A stretch of DNA of 64,000 nt, taken from positions 124,001-188,000 of the forward strand of contig NZ_JHVK01000005.1 in the NCBI RefSeq assembly GCF_000620105.1, read 5' to 3'. Under the pieces are notes generated by a model that saw only the letters and a program-made list of their open reading frames with translations, was not told where the DNA came from and did not search any database. The stretch comes from Microvirgula aerodenitrificans DSM 15089. GTDB lineage: Bacteria; Pseudomonadota; Gammaproteobacteria; Burkholderiales; Aquaspirillaceae. Within the stretch, counting starts at the first letter, position 1. Each line of letters starts with the position of its first letter. This document shows positions 36,600-46,540 of the stretch, in pieces. A program made the position numbers and the translations under genes.

Positions 36600-38438
36600 T
36601 CAGCCGGCGCGCCCCGCCCCGTCGTCCGCGTCGGCATCCCGCGTTGCCGGCCGCACTTCCCACCAGGTGCGGATCACCCAGTCCAGCGGCTGGTAGTAGC
36701 GCGGCAGCGTCTTCGGGTAGCCAAAGCGGTTCCAGTAGGCAATGCGGTGCCTGGCCAGGTGCCAGTTCGGCACCATCAGGTAGTCGGCACGCAGCACGCG
36801 GTCGAGCGCATGGCTGGCCGTGACCAGCTGTTCGCGATTCTGGAAACGGGTGAACTCGCCAAGCAGGTGATCAACCACCGGGCTCTTCAGCCCGACGGTA
36901 TTGGTCGACCCGCGCGATTCGGCAGTTTTCGAGCCGAAGAACTCGAACATCTCGTTGCCCGGCGACAGCGACATCGGATAGACGGCCACAGTCATGTCGA
37001 AATCGAAATCATCACTGCGCTGCTGGTAGATCGCCGGATCGACCGTCCGCACGCTGAGCAGGATGCCGAGCCGGGCCAGATTCCGCGCGTACGGCGCGAT
37101 GATGCGCTCATAGGTCTTGGAAAAGGTCAGGAACTCCAGTTCCAGCGGCCGGCCGCGCGCATCGACCCGCTGCGCGCCGCGCATCGGGTAGCCGGCCTCG
37201 GTCAGCAGCGCCGCCGCCCGGCGCAGATTGGCGCGCAGCGCCGCCGGCGAGCCATTGTCCGGTGCCGTGACTGCCGGGCCAAAGACCGCTGGCGGCAGTT
37301 GCCCGCGATACGGTTCCAGCAGTTTCAGCTCGGCCGCCGACGGCATGCCCTGCGCCGCCAGCTCGCTGTTGGAAAAGTAGCTATTACTGCGCGAGTACTG
37401 GTCATAGAACAGCTTGTGGTTGGCCCACTCGAAATCGAAGGCCAGCACCATGGCCTCGCGCACGCGACGGTCCTGGAACGGCGCCCGGCGCAGATTCATC
37501 GCGAAGCCCTGCATTCCCTGCGGGTTCTGGTGCGGAAAGGTCGCCTTGACGATGCGGCCATCGTCGAAGCGCTCGCCACGGTAGCCGCGCGCCCACTGCT
37601 TGGCGATATTTTCCGACGACACATCGTATTCGCCAGCCTTGAACGATTCCAGTCGCACCGTGTCGTCACGCAGATAGCGGAACACCACCTGGTCGAAATT
37701 GAACATGCCGCGCCGGACCGGCAGGTCACGGGCCCAGTAGTCATCACGGCGCTCGAACACGCTCTGCCGGCCAAGCTGATAGCTTTTCAGCCGGTACGGA
37801 CCGCTGCCGATCGGCGCGATCAGCGTCCGTTCGCCGAGAGGCTTGCCATTGCCCCACTTGCGCGAAAAAATCGGCAGTTCGGCAATGATCATGTGCAGCT
37901 CGGCATTGCGCTCGCGAAAGTCGAACCGCACCGTCAGCGGGCCGACCGCCACCGCGCGGGTAATGTCGGCCCAGTAGAAGCGGTAACGCGGGTGGGCCGA
38001 CTTGTCACGGGTCAGGGCATTGAACGACGCGACCACATCGGCCGCCAGGACCGGGTCGCCATTGCTGAAGCGGGCGCGCGGATTCAGGTGAAAGGTCACC
38101 GACTTGCCGTCCGGCGCCAGCCGCATGTCGTCCGCAAGCAGCCCGTACAGCGAGAATGGCTCGTCCAGCGATTTTTCCGCCAGCGTATCGAACATCAGCG
38201 CGGCGACGCCAGCCTCCTTGTCGCCCTTCAGCGTAAACGGATTCAGTGTGTCGAAGCTGCCCAGCGCAGGCAGTCGCAGACGCCCTCCCCTGGGCGCGTC
38301 GCCGTTCACGTAATCGAACTGGCGGAAGCCGGCCGGGTATTTGGGCGTATAGCCGAGCGCCACCGATGAGGAGGCCATGGCGGCGGGTACGACGCAGGCG
38401 AGAGCCACCGTCATCAGGACTGCAGGGAGTAGGCGCAT
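36600..38438 (-). CDS. Periplasmic oligopeptide/microcin-type substrate-binding protein (SBP family 5, YejA-like)
   Basis: A 612-residue exported solute-binding protein. A Sec signal covers residues 1-22 (VVPAAMASS). The mature chain opens with YTPKYPAGFRQFDYVNGDAPRGG, a start shared with YejA-type binding proteins of the Yej microcin C/oligopeptide importer, and continues through a classic family-5 fold (SGPYRLKSYQLGRQSVFERRDDYW). No permease or ATPase gene adjoins, so it is an orphan here. Start ATG 38438; a fabI promoter fires in the other direction from the same gap. Confidence 0.9.
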   Translation of the reverse strand: MRLLPAVLMTVALACVVPAAMASSSVALGYTPKYPAGFRQFDYVNGDAPRGGRLRLPALGSFDTLNPFTLKGDKEAGVAALMFDTLAEKSLDEPFSLYGLLADDMRLAPDGKSVTFHLNPRARFSNGDPVLAADVVASFNALTRDKSAHPRYRFYWADITRAVAVGPLTVRFDFRERNAELHMIIAELPIFSRKWGNGKPLGERTLIAPIGSGPYRLKSYQLGRQSVFERRDDYWARDLPVRRGMFNFDQVVFRYLRDDTVRLESFKAGEYDVSSENIAKQWARGYRGERFDDGRIVKATFPHQNPQGMQGFAMNLRRAPFQDRRVREAMVLAFDFEWANHKLFYDQYSRSNSYFSNSELAAQGMPSAAELKLLEPYRGQLPPAVFGPAVTAPDNGSPAALRANLRRAAALLTEAGYPMRGAQRVDARGRPLELEFLTFSKTYERIIAPYARNLARLGILLSVRTVDPAIYQQRSDDFDFDMTVAVYPMSLSPGNEMFEFFGSKTAESRGSTNTVGLKSPVVDHLLGEFTRFQNREQLVTASHALDRVLRADYLMVPNWHLARHRIAYWNRFGYPKTLPRYYQPLDWVIRTWWEVRPATRDADADDGAGRAG

Positions 38439-38471
38439 CGGGACCAGGCAGCGGGTTGTGGTCTGACACGC

Positions 38472-38477
38472 TATAAT
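38472..38477 (+). promoter_or_regulatory. fabI -10 hexamer
   Basis: A perfect TATAAT 30 bases before the fabI ATG. No convincing -35 was found at 17 bases (the candidate is CAGCGG), so it may depend on an activator or on upstream contacts. Confidence 0.5.
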
Positions 38478-38507
38478 CGCGCAATTCCAACCGAGAAGGA
38501 TAGCCAA

Positions 38508-39302
38508 ATGGGATTTCTGCAGGGCAAGAAGATCCTGATCACCGGACTGCTCTCCAACCGTTCCATCGCCTACGGCATCGCCGAAGCCTGTAAGCGTGAA
38601 GGCGCTGAACTGGCCTTTACCTATGTGAGCGACAAGCTCAAGGATCGCGTGGCCGATCTGGCGAAGAACGATTTCGGCAGCGAACTGGTGCTGAAGTGCG
38701 ACGTCACCGTGGACGAGGACATCGACCAGTTGTTTGTCGAGCTCGGCCAGCACTGGGACGGCCTTGACGGTCTGGTCCATGCCATCGCCTTTGCACCGCG
38801 CGAATCGCTGGAAGGCAACTTCCTCGACAGCCTGTCGCGCGAGGCGTTCCGCGTCGCGCACGACGTGTCGTCGTACAGCTTCCCGGCGCTGGCCAAGGCC
38901 GCGCGTCCGATGATGCAGGGGCGCAATGGTGCACTGCTCGCACTGACCTACCTCGGCGCCGTGCGCGCCGTGCCGCACTACAATGTGATGGGCCTGGCCA
39001 AGGCCAGCCTGGAAGCCAGCGTGCGCTTTACCGCGTCGGCAGTCGGCCGTGACGGGATCCGTGCCAACGGCATTTCCGCCGGTCCGATCAAGACCCTCGC
39101 CGCTTCCGGCATTTCCGGCTTCTCCAAGTTGCTGAAAATGGCTGCATCCAACTCGCCGCTGCACCGCAACGTGACGATCGAGGAAGTCGGCAACACGGCC
39201 GCTTTCCTGCTGTCCGATCTGTCGTCGGGCATTACCGGCGAAATCACCTATGTGGATGCCGGCTATTCGATCAACGCGTTGAACGCGCCTGACGAAGAAT
39301 AA
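38508..39302 (+). CDS. fabI: Enoyl-[acyl-carrier-protein] reductase (NADH)
   Basis: A 264-residue short-chain dehydrogenase-fold enzyme for the last reduction of the fatty-acid elongation cycle. The NADH-binding opening GKKILITGLLSNRSIAYGIA is the FabI variant of the Rossmann motif. The active site is Tyr158-x6-Lys165 (HYNVMGLAK), with Tyr148 in LTYLG. This is the triclosan- and isoniazid-type target family. ATG 38508 follows AAGGATAGCCAA. It is monocistronic with a strong terminator. Confidence 0.97.
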   Translation: MGFLQGKKILITGLLSNRSIAYGIAEACKREGAELAFTYVSDKLKDRVADLAKNDFGSELVLKCDVTVDEDIDQLFVELGQHWDGLDGLVHAIAFAPRESLEGNFLDSLSREAFRVAHDVSSYSFPALAKAARPMMQGRNGALLALTYLGAVRAVPHYNVMGLAKASLEASVRFTASAVGRDGIRANGISAGPIKTLAASGISGFSKLLKMAASNSPLHRNVTIEEVGNTAAFLLSDLSSGITGEITYVDAGYSINALNAPDEE

Positions 39303-39317
39303 GTCGCCAGCCCCCGG

Positions 39318-39356
39318 AAAGGACGCCAGCCCCACAGGCTGGCGTCCTTTGTTTTG
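39318..39356 (+). terminator. Intrinsic terminator of fabI
   Basis: A 14-base perfect stem, AAAGGACGCCAGCC with its complement, a CCACA loop and a T-rich tail (TTTGTTTTGT), 15 bases after the stop. Confidence 0.95.
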
Positions 39357-39500
39357 TCTGCGGCCGGCTTGAATCTCCATCCCGCCGGCAAAAACTGTTG
39401 TCCTTGTTTCAAGCGCGCGTTCCCTGTTTCGATGCCACTCCGGGCCGATATCATCGCGGGCATCGAATTTGCCCGTCAGCACCAAACAGAGGACCCTCCC

Positions 39501-41147
39501 TTGAACAGATTCAGGATTGGCCACCGCCTGGCCATCGCATTCGGCGCCATTACCTTGTTGCTGATCAGCATGGCCATGCTGGTTATTTTCGGCGTCAGAC
39601 AAATCGAGCAGGATACGTTGGGCGTTTCCGACAACAGCCTGCCGATGCTGGAAAATGCCTCCCAGCTGGAGATTCTCCAGTTGCGGGAACGCATCCTGCT
39701 GCGTGACCTGGTATTGACCAGCGACCCGACATTAATGGTCAGCTACAGCCAGGAATTGAAGCAGTTGCAGGCGGACATGATGAGCCTGTTCAATAAACAG
39801 CAAAAACTGCTGGCCCGCTTCGACCGAAGCAGTCCCATTCATGTGCTGGCAGCCAGCATCCGCGACCGGTACCAGGCACTCAAGCCCGCCCAGCTGGACA
39901 TTCTCAGGCTCGGGCTGGCCAATCGCCATGACGAGGCCACCGCGGCACTGATCAGGCAGAAGCCGCGCCATCTGGAATTGATGCAATTGCTCGAGCAGCT
40001 GAATCACCAGTCCTCCGTGCTCGCCAACCAGGGGGCGCTGAATGCCGAGCAGACGGCAGAAGGACTGTTCAGTATTGCCGTCGGCATCTCCGCATTCTGC
40101 CTGCTGCTGATGCTGATCATCGCCATCGCCATTACCCGTTCCATCACCCGGCCGCTGGCCCAGGCCGTTGCCAGTGCCGATCGTGTCGCGTCCGGCGACC
40201 TGCGCCCGACGGCTGTCGAGGCCGGCCATGATGAAATCGCCGTACTGCTGCACAGGCTGGACAGCATGCGCCTCTCGCTGGTCAAGGCGATCGGCAGCGT
40301 GCACCACGGCGTCAGCCGGACCAGCGAACTGGCCGGCAGCCTGTCCACCTCATCCACCCGGGTCGAAACCGCTTCCCATGCCCAGAACGAGGCGGCGGCG
40401 GCGACAGCTTCCATCGAGCAACTGACCGTCAGCATCAGCCAGGTCGCGGATACCGCAGCCGACCTGCACCATCATGCACACTCCAGCCATGACACGGCCG
40501 GTATCGGCAAGATGCGCCTGCAGGCGCTGATCACGGAGATGGCCGGCGTCACCGGGTCGGTGGATGCGGTATCCAGCACGGTGCTGGCCTTTATCAGCGA
40601 TACCCGCCGGATCGCCAGCATGACCGGAGAAGTTCGCGATATCGCCGACCAGACCAATCTGCTGGCGCTGAATGCGGCCATCGAGGCCGCACGCGCCGGG
40701 GAAAGTGGTCGCGGCTTCGCCGTGGTCGCCGATGAAGTGCGCAAGCTGGCGGAAAAGTCGGCCCACTCGGCCAATGCCATCGCCGCGGTCACGCAGCAAC
40801 TGGAGCAGCGCTCCAGCCAGCTGGAATCCGCACTGGACAACAGCCGGAACGCGCTTGCCCGCAGTGTGCAGGGCATCGGCCAGGTCGAGACCGCGTTCGA
40901 CGACTGCGAAGCCGCCGTCAGCGCCACCAGCCGCAGCGCCGATCTGATTGCCGCCTCGGTGCACGAGCAGAAAGTCGCCAGCACGGAGATCGCCCACCAC
41001 ATGGAGCAGGTCGCGCAGATGGCAGAAGAAAACACCGCCATCGTTCATACCGTATCGGGCAACACGCAGGATATGGAGCGTCTTGCCCTCGATCTGAACG
41101 AGGCGGTGGCCTGGTTTACCCTGCCGGGCAAGCCGGCATCGGCTTAG
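39501..41147 (+). CDS. Methyl-accepting chemotaxis protein with four-helix-bundle periplasmic sensor
   Basis: A 548-residue transmembrane chemoreceptor. TM1 is residues 9-31 and TM2 190-211; between them about 155 mostly helical residues form a 4HB_MCP-type ligand module. HAMP covers about 212-262 and the cytoplasmic signalling domain follows, with the highly conserved tip [20 protein letters not shown] near residue 380. The start is TTG 39501 ([15 protein letters not shown]), behind AGAGGA; this fits the family N terminus better than any ATG. Ligand unknown. The stop overlaps the convergent DUF411 gene by four bases. Confidence 0.92.
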   Translation: MNRFRIGHRLAIAFGAITLLLISMAMLVIFGVRQIEQDTLGVSDNSLPMLENASQLEILQLRERILLRDLVLTSDPTLMVSYSQELKQLQADMMSLFNKQQKLLARFDRSSPIHVLAASIRDRYQALKPAQLDILRLGLANRHDEATAALIRQKPRHLELMQLLEQLNHQSSVLANQGALNAEQTAEGLFSIAVGISAFCLLLMLIIAIAITRSITRPLAQAVASADRVASGDLRPTAVEAGHDEIAVLLHRLDSMRLSLVKAIGSVHHGVSRTSELAGSLSTSSTRVETASHAQNEAAAATASIEQLTVSISQVADTAADLHHHAHSSHDTAGIGKMRLQALITEMAGVTGSVDAVSSTVLAFISDTRRIASMTGEVRDIADQTNLLALNAAIEAARAGESGRGFAVVADEVRKLAEKSAHSANAIAAVTQQLEQRSSQLESALDNSRNALARSVQGIGQVETAFDDCEAAVSATSRSADLIAASVHEQKVASTEIAHHMEQVAQMAEENTAIVHTVSGNTQDMERLALDLNEAVAWFTLPGKPASA

Positions 41148-41584
41148 CGCTGCGCGTAGACGCGGGTCTTGCCATCAGCGGTAAAGGCAATTACCGCATA
41201 CGGATGGTTGCCCGGCAGATCCATGCCGGGCGCGCTCTGCGGCATGCCGGGTGCAGCCAGCCCGGCCAGCTTCGGCTTTTCCTTCAGCACGCGGCTCACC
41301 AGATCGGCCGGTACGTGTCCTTCGAACACATAGCCGCCGATCTGCGCGGTGTGGCATGAACGCAATGCCACCGGCACATGGTTCTTTTCCTTGACCGGCG
41401 TGACGTCATCGAGGGCAACGCTCTTGACCCGGAAACCATTTTTTTCCAGATGCTGCGCCCATTTGTCGCAGCACAGGCAGCCCTGGTTCTTGTACATGGT
41501 CACATCGCGCACCGCGGCCTGGGTCAGCGGAGAGGCAAGCAGGAACAGCACCGCCAGCGTGGCGGCAGAGGAAGGGTATTTCAT
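41144..41584 (-). CDS. DUF411 periplasmic metal-binding protein
   Basis: A 146-residue exported protein (signal peptide residues 1-24). The DUF411 core is visible: [19 protein letters not shown] with Cys36, Cys38 and Cys39, [26 protein letters not shown] with Cys77. Such thioredoxin-like proteins occur beside copper or silver resistance genes and are presumed metallochaperones. It follows the small Cys-containing secreted protein and the chemoreceptor on the same strand, an unusual context. A copper role is inferred from family neighbours, not shown here. Confidence 0.9.
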   Translation of the reverse strand: MKYPSSAATLAVLFLLASPLTQAAVRDVTMYKNQGCLCCDKWAQHLEKNGFRVKSVALDDVTPVKEKNHVPVALRSCHTAQIGGYVFEGHVPADLVSRVLKEKPKLAGLAAPGMPQSAPGMDLPGNHPYAVIAFTADGKTRVYAQR

Positions 41585-41678
41585 TGGGTGAACTCCTGTT
41601 CGGGCGGCATGGCCGGCCCGTTTGTGGCAAGCGCCGGTGCGGTCAGCTGACCGTCCGGCAATCGGCTGGCACGGGAGT

Positions 41679-42002
41679 TCAGGCCCGGGGCGGGCGCTCG
41701 GGCGGTGCCCAGGTACGGCCGGCAGGCAGCGCCGCCACGGCCGCGACAGCAGGCGGCAGCAGTGGCATGACCGTCCCCGGCATGGCGGCCGGCAAGGCCG
41801 GCAGTGAAGGCGAACAGCAGTCGGGCTGCGCCGGCGTACGATTCGGACAAGGGGCCGATCCGCATTTCCTGTCATCCATGCCGTCCATGCCGGCATGGGC
41901 CGACAGGCCGGCTGCCACGACCGGCATGCGCATCGATGCCGCGTGCACCGGCGCCAGCGCCAGGGCAACGATCAGGCAGAACATGCGCAGCAGGGTCGTC
42001 AT
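41679..42002 (-). CDS. Small secreted Cys-containing protein of unknown function
   Basis: A 107-residue protein with a signal peptide (residues 1-22, ends VHAAS). The middle section has a cysteine cluster (KCGSAPC and later PDCCSP) after a Met/His-containing stretch (HAGMDGMDD); the rest is Ala/Pro-rich. The layout resembles small periplasmic metal-binding proteins. It begins three bases before the end of the chemoreceptor gene on the same strand and precedes DUF411 by about 95 bases, so the three are likely one transcript. No family assignment is possible. Confidence 0.62.
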   Translation of the reverse strand: MTTLLRMFCLIVALALAPVHAASMRMPVVAAGLSAHAGMDGMDDRKCGSAPCPNRTPAQPDCCSPSLPALPAAMPGTVMPLLPPAVAAVAALPAGRTWAPPERPPRA

Positions 42003-42004
42003 GA

Positions 42005-43834
42005 TCAGGCTTTTGCGGTCTTCATTTCAGCCGCGCTCTGGTCGAGCAGGCTCTGTGCATCGAAGCCGACCCGCAGGGCGCCCCACGGGCGGCCACCAAC
42101 CGTCACCGGCAGCGCCAGCTCGGACAGGATTTCGCCGGTGTCGCGCATGTAGGTCTGCAGCAGGAACGGCTGCCGGTTGCGCGCGGAACGCAGCCCGGTC
42201 GGGTCGTTGAACATGCGCTTGTCGCGACTGGCCTGCAGGTCGACGGCAGGGTCACCGGTCAGCGGTTGCGAGTTGCGGCTGATATGGGTCGGTGCATAGC
42301 CGTTTTCGTCGACCAGCAGCGCAAAGCGGCCACCAGCCACCTCGGCGGTCAGCGCATCGTAGACGACCTGCAGTTCCCGCTCGACGCGGGCGTCGTAGCT
42401 GGTGTGGAATTTCTGCGGATTGGTGCCGGCAATCGGCTGGTAGTGGCGGTCGAACAGGTTCAGGCCCTGGGCCTGCCATTCGTTCAGCCGCGCTTCCAGT
42501 GCGTCGCGCTGCTGGCGCGACAGCTGCAGGGTGCGGTCGAACTCGCCCTCGCCGATCACGAAGCGGCTGACCAGCTCCTGCACCTGCTCGGTTGCGCTCG
42601 ACAGGTCGCGCGACACTGCCGCCGAATGCGTGAGCTTGTCGCGCACGCCGGACGACAGTTCGCGGATCTCGCACACATTGGCATTGACCTGGGAATTGTT
42701 GCCGGCAAACGTGTGCATGGTGCTGGCAATGTCGGCCAGGCTGGCCGACGTGTGCTCGAAATCGTCGACCATGGTGACGAAGTGATGCGATGCACGGTCG
42801 ACCACTTCGGTCGCGAACTGGGTGTCGGCAGTGATTTCCAGCGTTTCCTGCTGCGTGGTGACCACCAGCCCGACCATGGTTTCGATATTGCCGGAGATTT
42901 CATCGGTGGCGCCGCGCACGCGCTCGGCCAGCTTGCGCACCTCGTCGGCGACCACGGCGAAACCGCGGCCGGATTCGCCGGCGCGCGCGGCCTCGATGGC
43001 GGCGTTCAGCGCCAGCAGATTGGTCTGCTCGGCAATTTCCTTGATCAGGTTGAGGATTTCCTTGATCGACGTCGAACGCTGGTTCAGTTCGCTGACGGTC
43101 ACATTGAAGTGGGCAATGCGTTCGCTGACCGCGCCGATCCGCCTGGCCACCTCGTCCAGTTCGACCCGGGTTTCGCGGGCCAGATTCAGGTTGGCCGCCG
43201 TGGTATCGGCAATGCGCAGCGTTTCGCCGGACACCTCGTTGATGCCGGAGGTGTTCTGCTCGCTGGCCGAACCGACCTGGGTGGCCAGCGTCTCCTGCTT
43301 TTCCGCCGAGCCGAGCGATTCGTTGACGTTCTTCAGCGAACGCGCCGATTCCATCGCGATGCGGACCGACATCAGCCGCACCTGGCTGATGATTTCGCGG
43401 ATTTTCTTCAGGAAGCGGTTGTAGGCCTCGGACAGGTCGCGGATTTCGTCATAGGTCATGGCCGGAATGGTGCGCGACAGGTCACCGACGCCTTCGCCGA
43501 TATCATTGAAGATATCGATGATCATGCGGATCGGCCGTACGATCAGGAAGCGCAGGTACCAGAACATGAAGCCGATAAAGGCGAACGACATCACCCACAG
43601 TGCGACGGCGCCATACAGCGCCTGGTCCAGCAGCGACTGGACATCGGCACGGGTGGCGACGGACAGCTGTGCATCCTGCGTCAGCGCGGTACGAATGCCG
43701 TCACTGGTGTGCCACACCAGCAACACAAAGCCGAGTTGCAGCACCGAGATGAGGAACAGGCTGCCCAGTTTTCGCGACAGCGAATTCCAGAACGTCTTTT
43801 CGACAAAGCGGTATGCCTGCAGGAAACCGTCCAT
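42005..43834 (-). CDS. Methyl-accepting chemotaxis protein with C-terminal sensor-like extension
   Basis: A 609-residue chemoreceptor of unusual layout. Two membrane helices (about 24-42 and 72-95) enclose a loop of only about 30 residues, too short for a periplasmic sensor. HAMP (about 96-150) and the signalling domain with its tip ([20 protein letters not shown] near 267-286) follow. About 150 residues then follow the signalling hairpin; their end ([18 protein letters not shown]) looks like the final strands of a Cache-like domain, placing the likely sensor in the cytoplasm. It leads an apparent operon with a secreted Cys protein and DUF411. Confidence 0.9.
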   Translation of the reverse strand: MDGFLQAYRFVEKTFWNSLSRKLGSLFLISVLQLGFVLLVWHTSDGIRTALTQDAQLSVATRADVQSLLDQALYGAVALWVMSFAFIGFMFWYLRFLIVRPIRMIIDIFNDIGEGVGDLSRTIPAMTYDEIRDLSEAYNRFLKKIREIISQVRLMSVRIAMESARSLKNVNESLGSAEKQETLATQVGSASEQNTSGINEVSGETLRIADTTAANLNLARETRVELDEVARRIGAVSERIAHFNVTVSELNQRSTSIKEILNLIKEIAEQTNLLALNAAIEAARAGESGRGFAVVADEVRKLAERVRGATDEISGNIETMVGLVVTTQQETLEITADTQFATEVVDRASHHFVTMVDDFEHTSASLADIASTMHTFAGNNSQVNANVCEIRELSSGVRDKLTHSAAVSRDLSSATEQVQELVSRFVIGEGEFDRTLQLSRQQRDALEARLNEWQAQGLNLFDRHYQPIAGTNPQKFHTSYDARVERELQVVYDALTAEVAGGRFALLVDENGYAPTHISRNSQPLTGDPAVDLQASRDKRMFNDPTGLRSARNRQPFLLQTYMRDTGEILSELALPVTVGGRPWGALRVGFDAQSLLDQSAAEMKTAKA

Positions 43835-44000
43835 TCTTCCTCCCCCTGCTGTTTTTACTTTGAGAAGCTATTTGACGCATGAATATATAGGATTGTGCTG
43901 TTTGCCGCTCGCACAATCCATTCCGCATGGACAAAACTTGCGGGCGGGTTGACCGGCGGCAAGCCCGGCGGCAAGCTTCGGCCTTTTGCAGGGGTATTAC

Positions 44001-44357
44001 ATGCGGGCAACCGTTCTGGCAGGCATGGTACTGATGTTCTTCGGCGTGGCTTTCGGCGCATTTGGCGCCCATGCACTCGCCCCGCAGTTGTCGCCACAAC
44101 AGGCCGGCTGGTGGCATACCGCGGTCCAGTACCAGTTCTGGCATGCCGCCGCCCTGATCGCGCTTGCCGGGCTCGGGCGGCCGCAACTGGCACAGGCGGC
44201 CGGCGTGCTGCTGATCGGTACGCTGCTGTTCTGCGGCACCCTGTACGCGATGGCGCTCGGCGCCCCGCTCTGGCTCGGCATGGTCACCCCGGTCGGCGGC
44301 ACGCTGCTGCTGATCGGCTGGGCACTGGCGATCTGGACCTACCTGCGCTGCCGCTGA
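44001..44357 (+). CDS. DUF423 membrane protein
   Basis: A 118-residue, four-helix inner-membrane protein of the DUF423 (YgdD) family, function unknown. The family signature GAFGAHAL lies at the end of TM1, and the FWHAAALIALAG and FCGTLYAMALG helices follow. ATG 44001 is preferred over the ATG at 43986 because AGGGG lies six bases upstream. It is divergent from the chemoreceptor gene and convergent with rpmE. Confidence 0.9.
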   Translation: MRATVLAGMVLMFFGVAFGAFGAHALAPQLSPQQAGWWHTAVQYQFWHAAALIALAGLGRPQLAQAAGVLLIGTLLFCGTLYAMALGAPLWLGMVTPVGGTLLLIGWALAIWTYLRCR

Positions 44358-44399
44358 TCCCGGAACGACAACGCCCCGCGCCAAAGCGCGGGGCGTGAA

Positions 44400-44423
44400 A
44401 AAAGACAGCCGGGGCTGTCTTTT
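44400..44423. terminator. Bidirectional terminator between DUF423 gene and rpmE
   Basis: AAAAGACAGCC pairs with GGCTGTCTTTT. The minus strand continues into T6 (rpmE end) and the plus strand has T4. A second strong GC stem (44371-44396) lies just before it. Confidence 0.88.
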
Positions 44424-44446
44424 CCGATCGGGGCGATCGCCGTCGA

Positions 44447-44662
44447 TTACGAACGGGCGAACTTGCCGAACTTTTGCTTGAACTTGTCGATGCGGCCTGC
44501 CGTGTCCATCACCTTTTGCTTGCCGGTGTAGAACGGGTGGCATTCCGAGCAGACTTCAACGTGGAAGCTGTCTTTGCCCAGCGTGGAACGGGTCTTGAAC
44601 TTGTTGCCGCAGGAGCAGTTCACTTCCAGGTCGGTGTAATCCGGGTGAATATCGGTCTTCAT
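44447..44662 (-). CDS. rpmE: Ribosomal protein bL31 (zinc-containing form)
   Basis: A 71-residue ribosomal protein of the large subunit. The zinc ligands are Cys16 and Cys18 (NCSCGNKF) and Cys38 and Cys41 ([13 protein letters not shown]), so this is the C+ form, which is typically used when zinc is plentiful. ATG 44662 follows AAGGAAAAATC. It is a single-gene unit closed by the bidirectional terminator. No zinc-free paralogue is in the window. Confidence 0.96.
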   Translation of the reverse strand: MKTDIHPDYTDLEVNCSCGNKFKTRSTLGKDSFHVEVCSECHPFYTGKQKVMDTAGRIDKFKQKFGKFARS

Positions 44663-44783
44663 GATTTTTCCTTGGTGTCGGGTGCAGGGGTTTTGCCTGC
44701 ACTGCTTTACGAAAGGGGCGCATTGTAGCGGTTTTCGGCCCGCCCGGATAGTCCCCTGGCCAGGCCGTCGCTGCACTGCCGGC

Positions 44784-46157
44784 CTATGCACGTCTCCATG
44801 TGGTGCCTTGCGGGCCATCTTCAAGCACGACATGGTCCGCCGCCAGCTGATCGCGGATACGGTCGGACTCGGCCCAGTTGCGTGCGGCACGGGCCTCGCG
44901 GCGCGCGGCGATCAGCGCGTCGATCTGCCCGGCGGACAGCGCGCCTTCCAGCGTCCCGCCCTGCAGGAACTCGCTCGGCTCGCGCTGCAGCAGGCCGAGC
45001 ACGCCACCCAGCGCCCGCAGCAGGCCGGCATCGGCAGCCGATTTGCTGCGGTTCACCTCGTTGGCCAGCTCGAACAGCACCGCGCTGGCCTCGGCGGTAT
45101 TGAAGTCGTCATCCATCGCCGCCTTGAAGCGTCGGGCGAAATCGTTGCCGGTCCAGTCGATGTCGACCTGGTCGGCGCCAACCAGCCGCAGCGCGGTATA
45201 CAGCCGCGACAGCGCCCCTTTGGCGTCTTCCAGGTGGGCATCCGAGTAGTTCAGCGGGCTGCGGTAGTGTGCACGCAGGATGAAGAAGCGCACCACTTCG
45301 GCATCGAATTTCTGCAGCACTTCACGGATGGTGAAGAAATTGCCAAGCGACTTCGACATCTTCTCGTTGTCGACGCGGATAAAGCCGTTGTGCATCCAGT
45401 AGTTGACGAAGGTGTGATCGTGCGCGCCCTCGCTCTGGGCAATCTCGTTCTCGTGGTGCGGGAACTGCAGGTCGGCGCCGCCGCCATGAATGTCGAAATG
45501 GTCGCCGAAATAGTGCTCGTTCATCGCCGAGCACTCGATGTGCCAGCCCGGACGGCCCTGCCCCCACGGACTCGGCCAGGCCGGCTCGCCGGGTTTGGCC
45601 GCCTTCCACAGCACGAAGTCCATCGGATCGCGCTTGTTCGGGTCGACTTCGACACGCTCGCCGGCGCGCAGGTCGTCCAGCGACTTGCCGGACAGCTTGC
45701 CGTAGCCGGGAAACTCGCGCACCGCGTAGTACACGTCGCCATTCGGCGCCGGGTAGGCACGGCCCTTGTCGATCAGGGTCTCGATCATCGCCTGCATGTC
45801 CGGCACGAACTGGGTGGCACGCGGTTCGAAATCCGGCTTGCGCACGCCGAGTGCGGCGGCGTCCTCGTCCATCGCGTCGATAAAGCGCTGGGTCAGGACA
45901 TTGATCGGTTCCTGGTTCTCGGCCGCGCGGCGGATGATCTTGTCGTCGATGTCGGTGATGTTGCGCACATAGGTCAGGTCATAGCCTTCGGCCCGCAGCC
46001 AGCGCGCCACCATGTCGAACACCACCATCACCCGCGCGTGCCCGAGGTGACAGTAGTCGTAGACGGTCATCCCGCAGACATACATGTTGACCTTGCCCGG
46101 GTGGATCGGCTTGAAGACTTCCTTTTGACGGGAAAGGGTGTTGTAAAGGTGGAGCAT
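44784..46157 (-). CDS. cysS: Cysteinyl-tRNA synthetase
   Basis: A 457-residue class I synthetase for tRNA-Cys. The HIGH-like motif is HLGHARVMV, the zinc-binding Cys is in [31 protein letters not shown] completes the active site and KMSKS is present. ATG 46157 ([13 protein letters not shown]) matches the usual family start and has GGA upstream; ATGs at 46169 and 46187 are rejected as short extensions without support. It lies 60 bases after slyX on the same strand. Confidence 0.96.
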   Translation of the reverse strand: MLHLYNTLSRQKEVFKPIHPGKVNMYVCGMTVYDYCHLGHARVMVVFDMVARWLRAEGYDLTYVRNITDIDDKIIRRAAENQEPINVLTQRFIDAMDEDAAALGVRKPDFEPRATQFVPDMQAMIETLIDKGRAYPAPNGDVYYAVREFPGYGKLSGKSLDDLRAGERVEVDPNKRDPMDFVLWKAAKPGEPAWPSPWGQGRPGWHIECSAMNEHYFGDHFDIHGGGADLQFPHHENEIAQSEGAHDHTFVNYWMHNGFIRVDNEKMSKSLGNFFTIREVLQKFDAEVVRFFILRAHYRSPLNYSDAHLEDAKGALSRLYTALRLVGADQVDIDWTGNDFARRFKAAMDDDFNTAEASAVLFELANEVNRSKSAADAGLLRALGGVLGLLQREPSEFLQGGTLEGALSAGQIDALIAARREARAARNWAESDRIRDQLAADHVVLEDGPQGTTWRRA

Positions 46158-46217
46158 GGTGGGTTCCATCACAGTCGATCGGATCATTGTAACAAAGCTG
46201 TCAAGCCCGGCCGGCGG

Positions 46218-46424
46218 CTAATAATGCGGCGGCACGTCGTCCAGCAGCGAACGCGCCGGGGCATCCGACGGCGATTGCGTGCGCATTTGCTGGTACAGCA
46301 GGCGCAGCTGTTGCTGCAGCTGGTCGATCTGCTGTTGCTGGCGGGCCACGCTCAGGTTGAGCGCATCGAGCAGCTCGTCCTGAAACGCGATCCGGACTTC
46401 GAGTTCGGACAGGCGGGATTCCAT
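46218..46424 (-). CDS. slyX: SlyX family protein
   Basis: A 68-residue protein of unknown function, mostly one coiled-coil helix (ESRLSELEVRIAFQDELLDALN then a Gln-rich run) and the conserved C-terminal DVPPHY tail. The SlyX family is widespread in gamma- and betaproteobacteria and is often next to slyD; here slyD is not adjacent. The start is ATG 46424, behind GAGGAGTGTCCCG. Confident family call, unknown role. Confidence 0.93.
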   Translation of the reverse strand: MESRLSELEVRIAFQDELLDALNLSVARQQQQIDQLQQQLRLLYQQMRTQSPSDAPARSLLDDVPPHY

Positions 46425-46540
46425 CGGGACACTCCTCGGGAACAGCGGCAGGGAGCGCGATTGTAACGCAGCGCGTCAGCCTGCTGGCAGGGCAGACCGC
46501 CGCCGGGTCGCGGTGGGAAGCGCACGGCCCCGCCCCTGCG

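Noticed and set aside
39444-39451. Flagellar (FliA) -10 GCCGATAT before the first chemoreceptor
   Set aside because: Close to GCCGATAA but no TAAA element lies at the right distance upstream; a chance match is as likely.
42266-43882. 538-codon plus-strand frame across the second chemoreceptor
   Set aside because: Shadow of the chemoreceptor gene, with no conserved motif or ribosome site.
44371-44396. GC-rich hairpin as a terminator of the DUF423 gene by itself
   Set aside because: It is followed by an A-run, not a T-run, on the plus strand; the second hairpin at 44400-44423 is the proper terminator.
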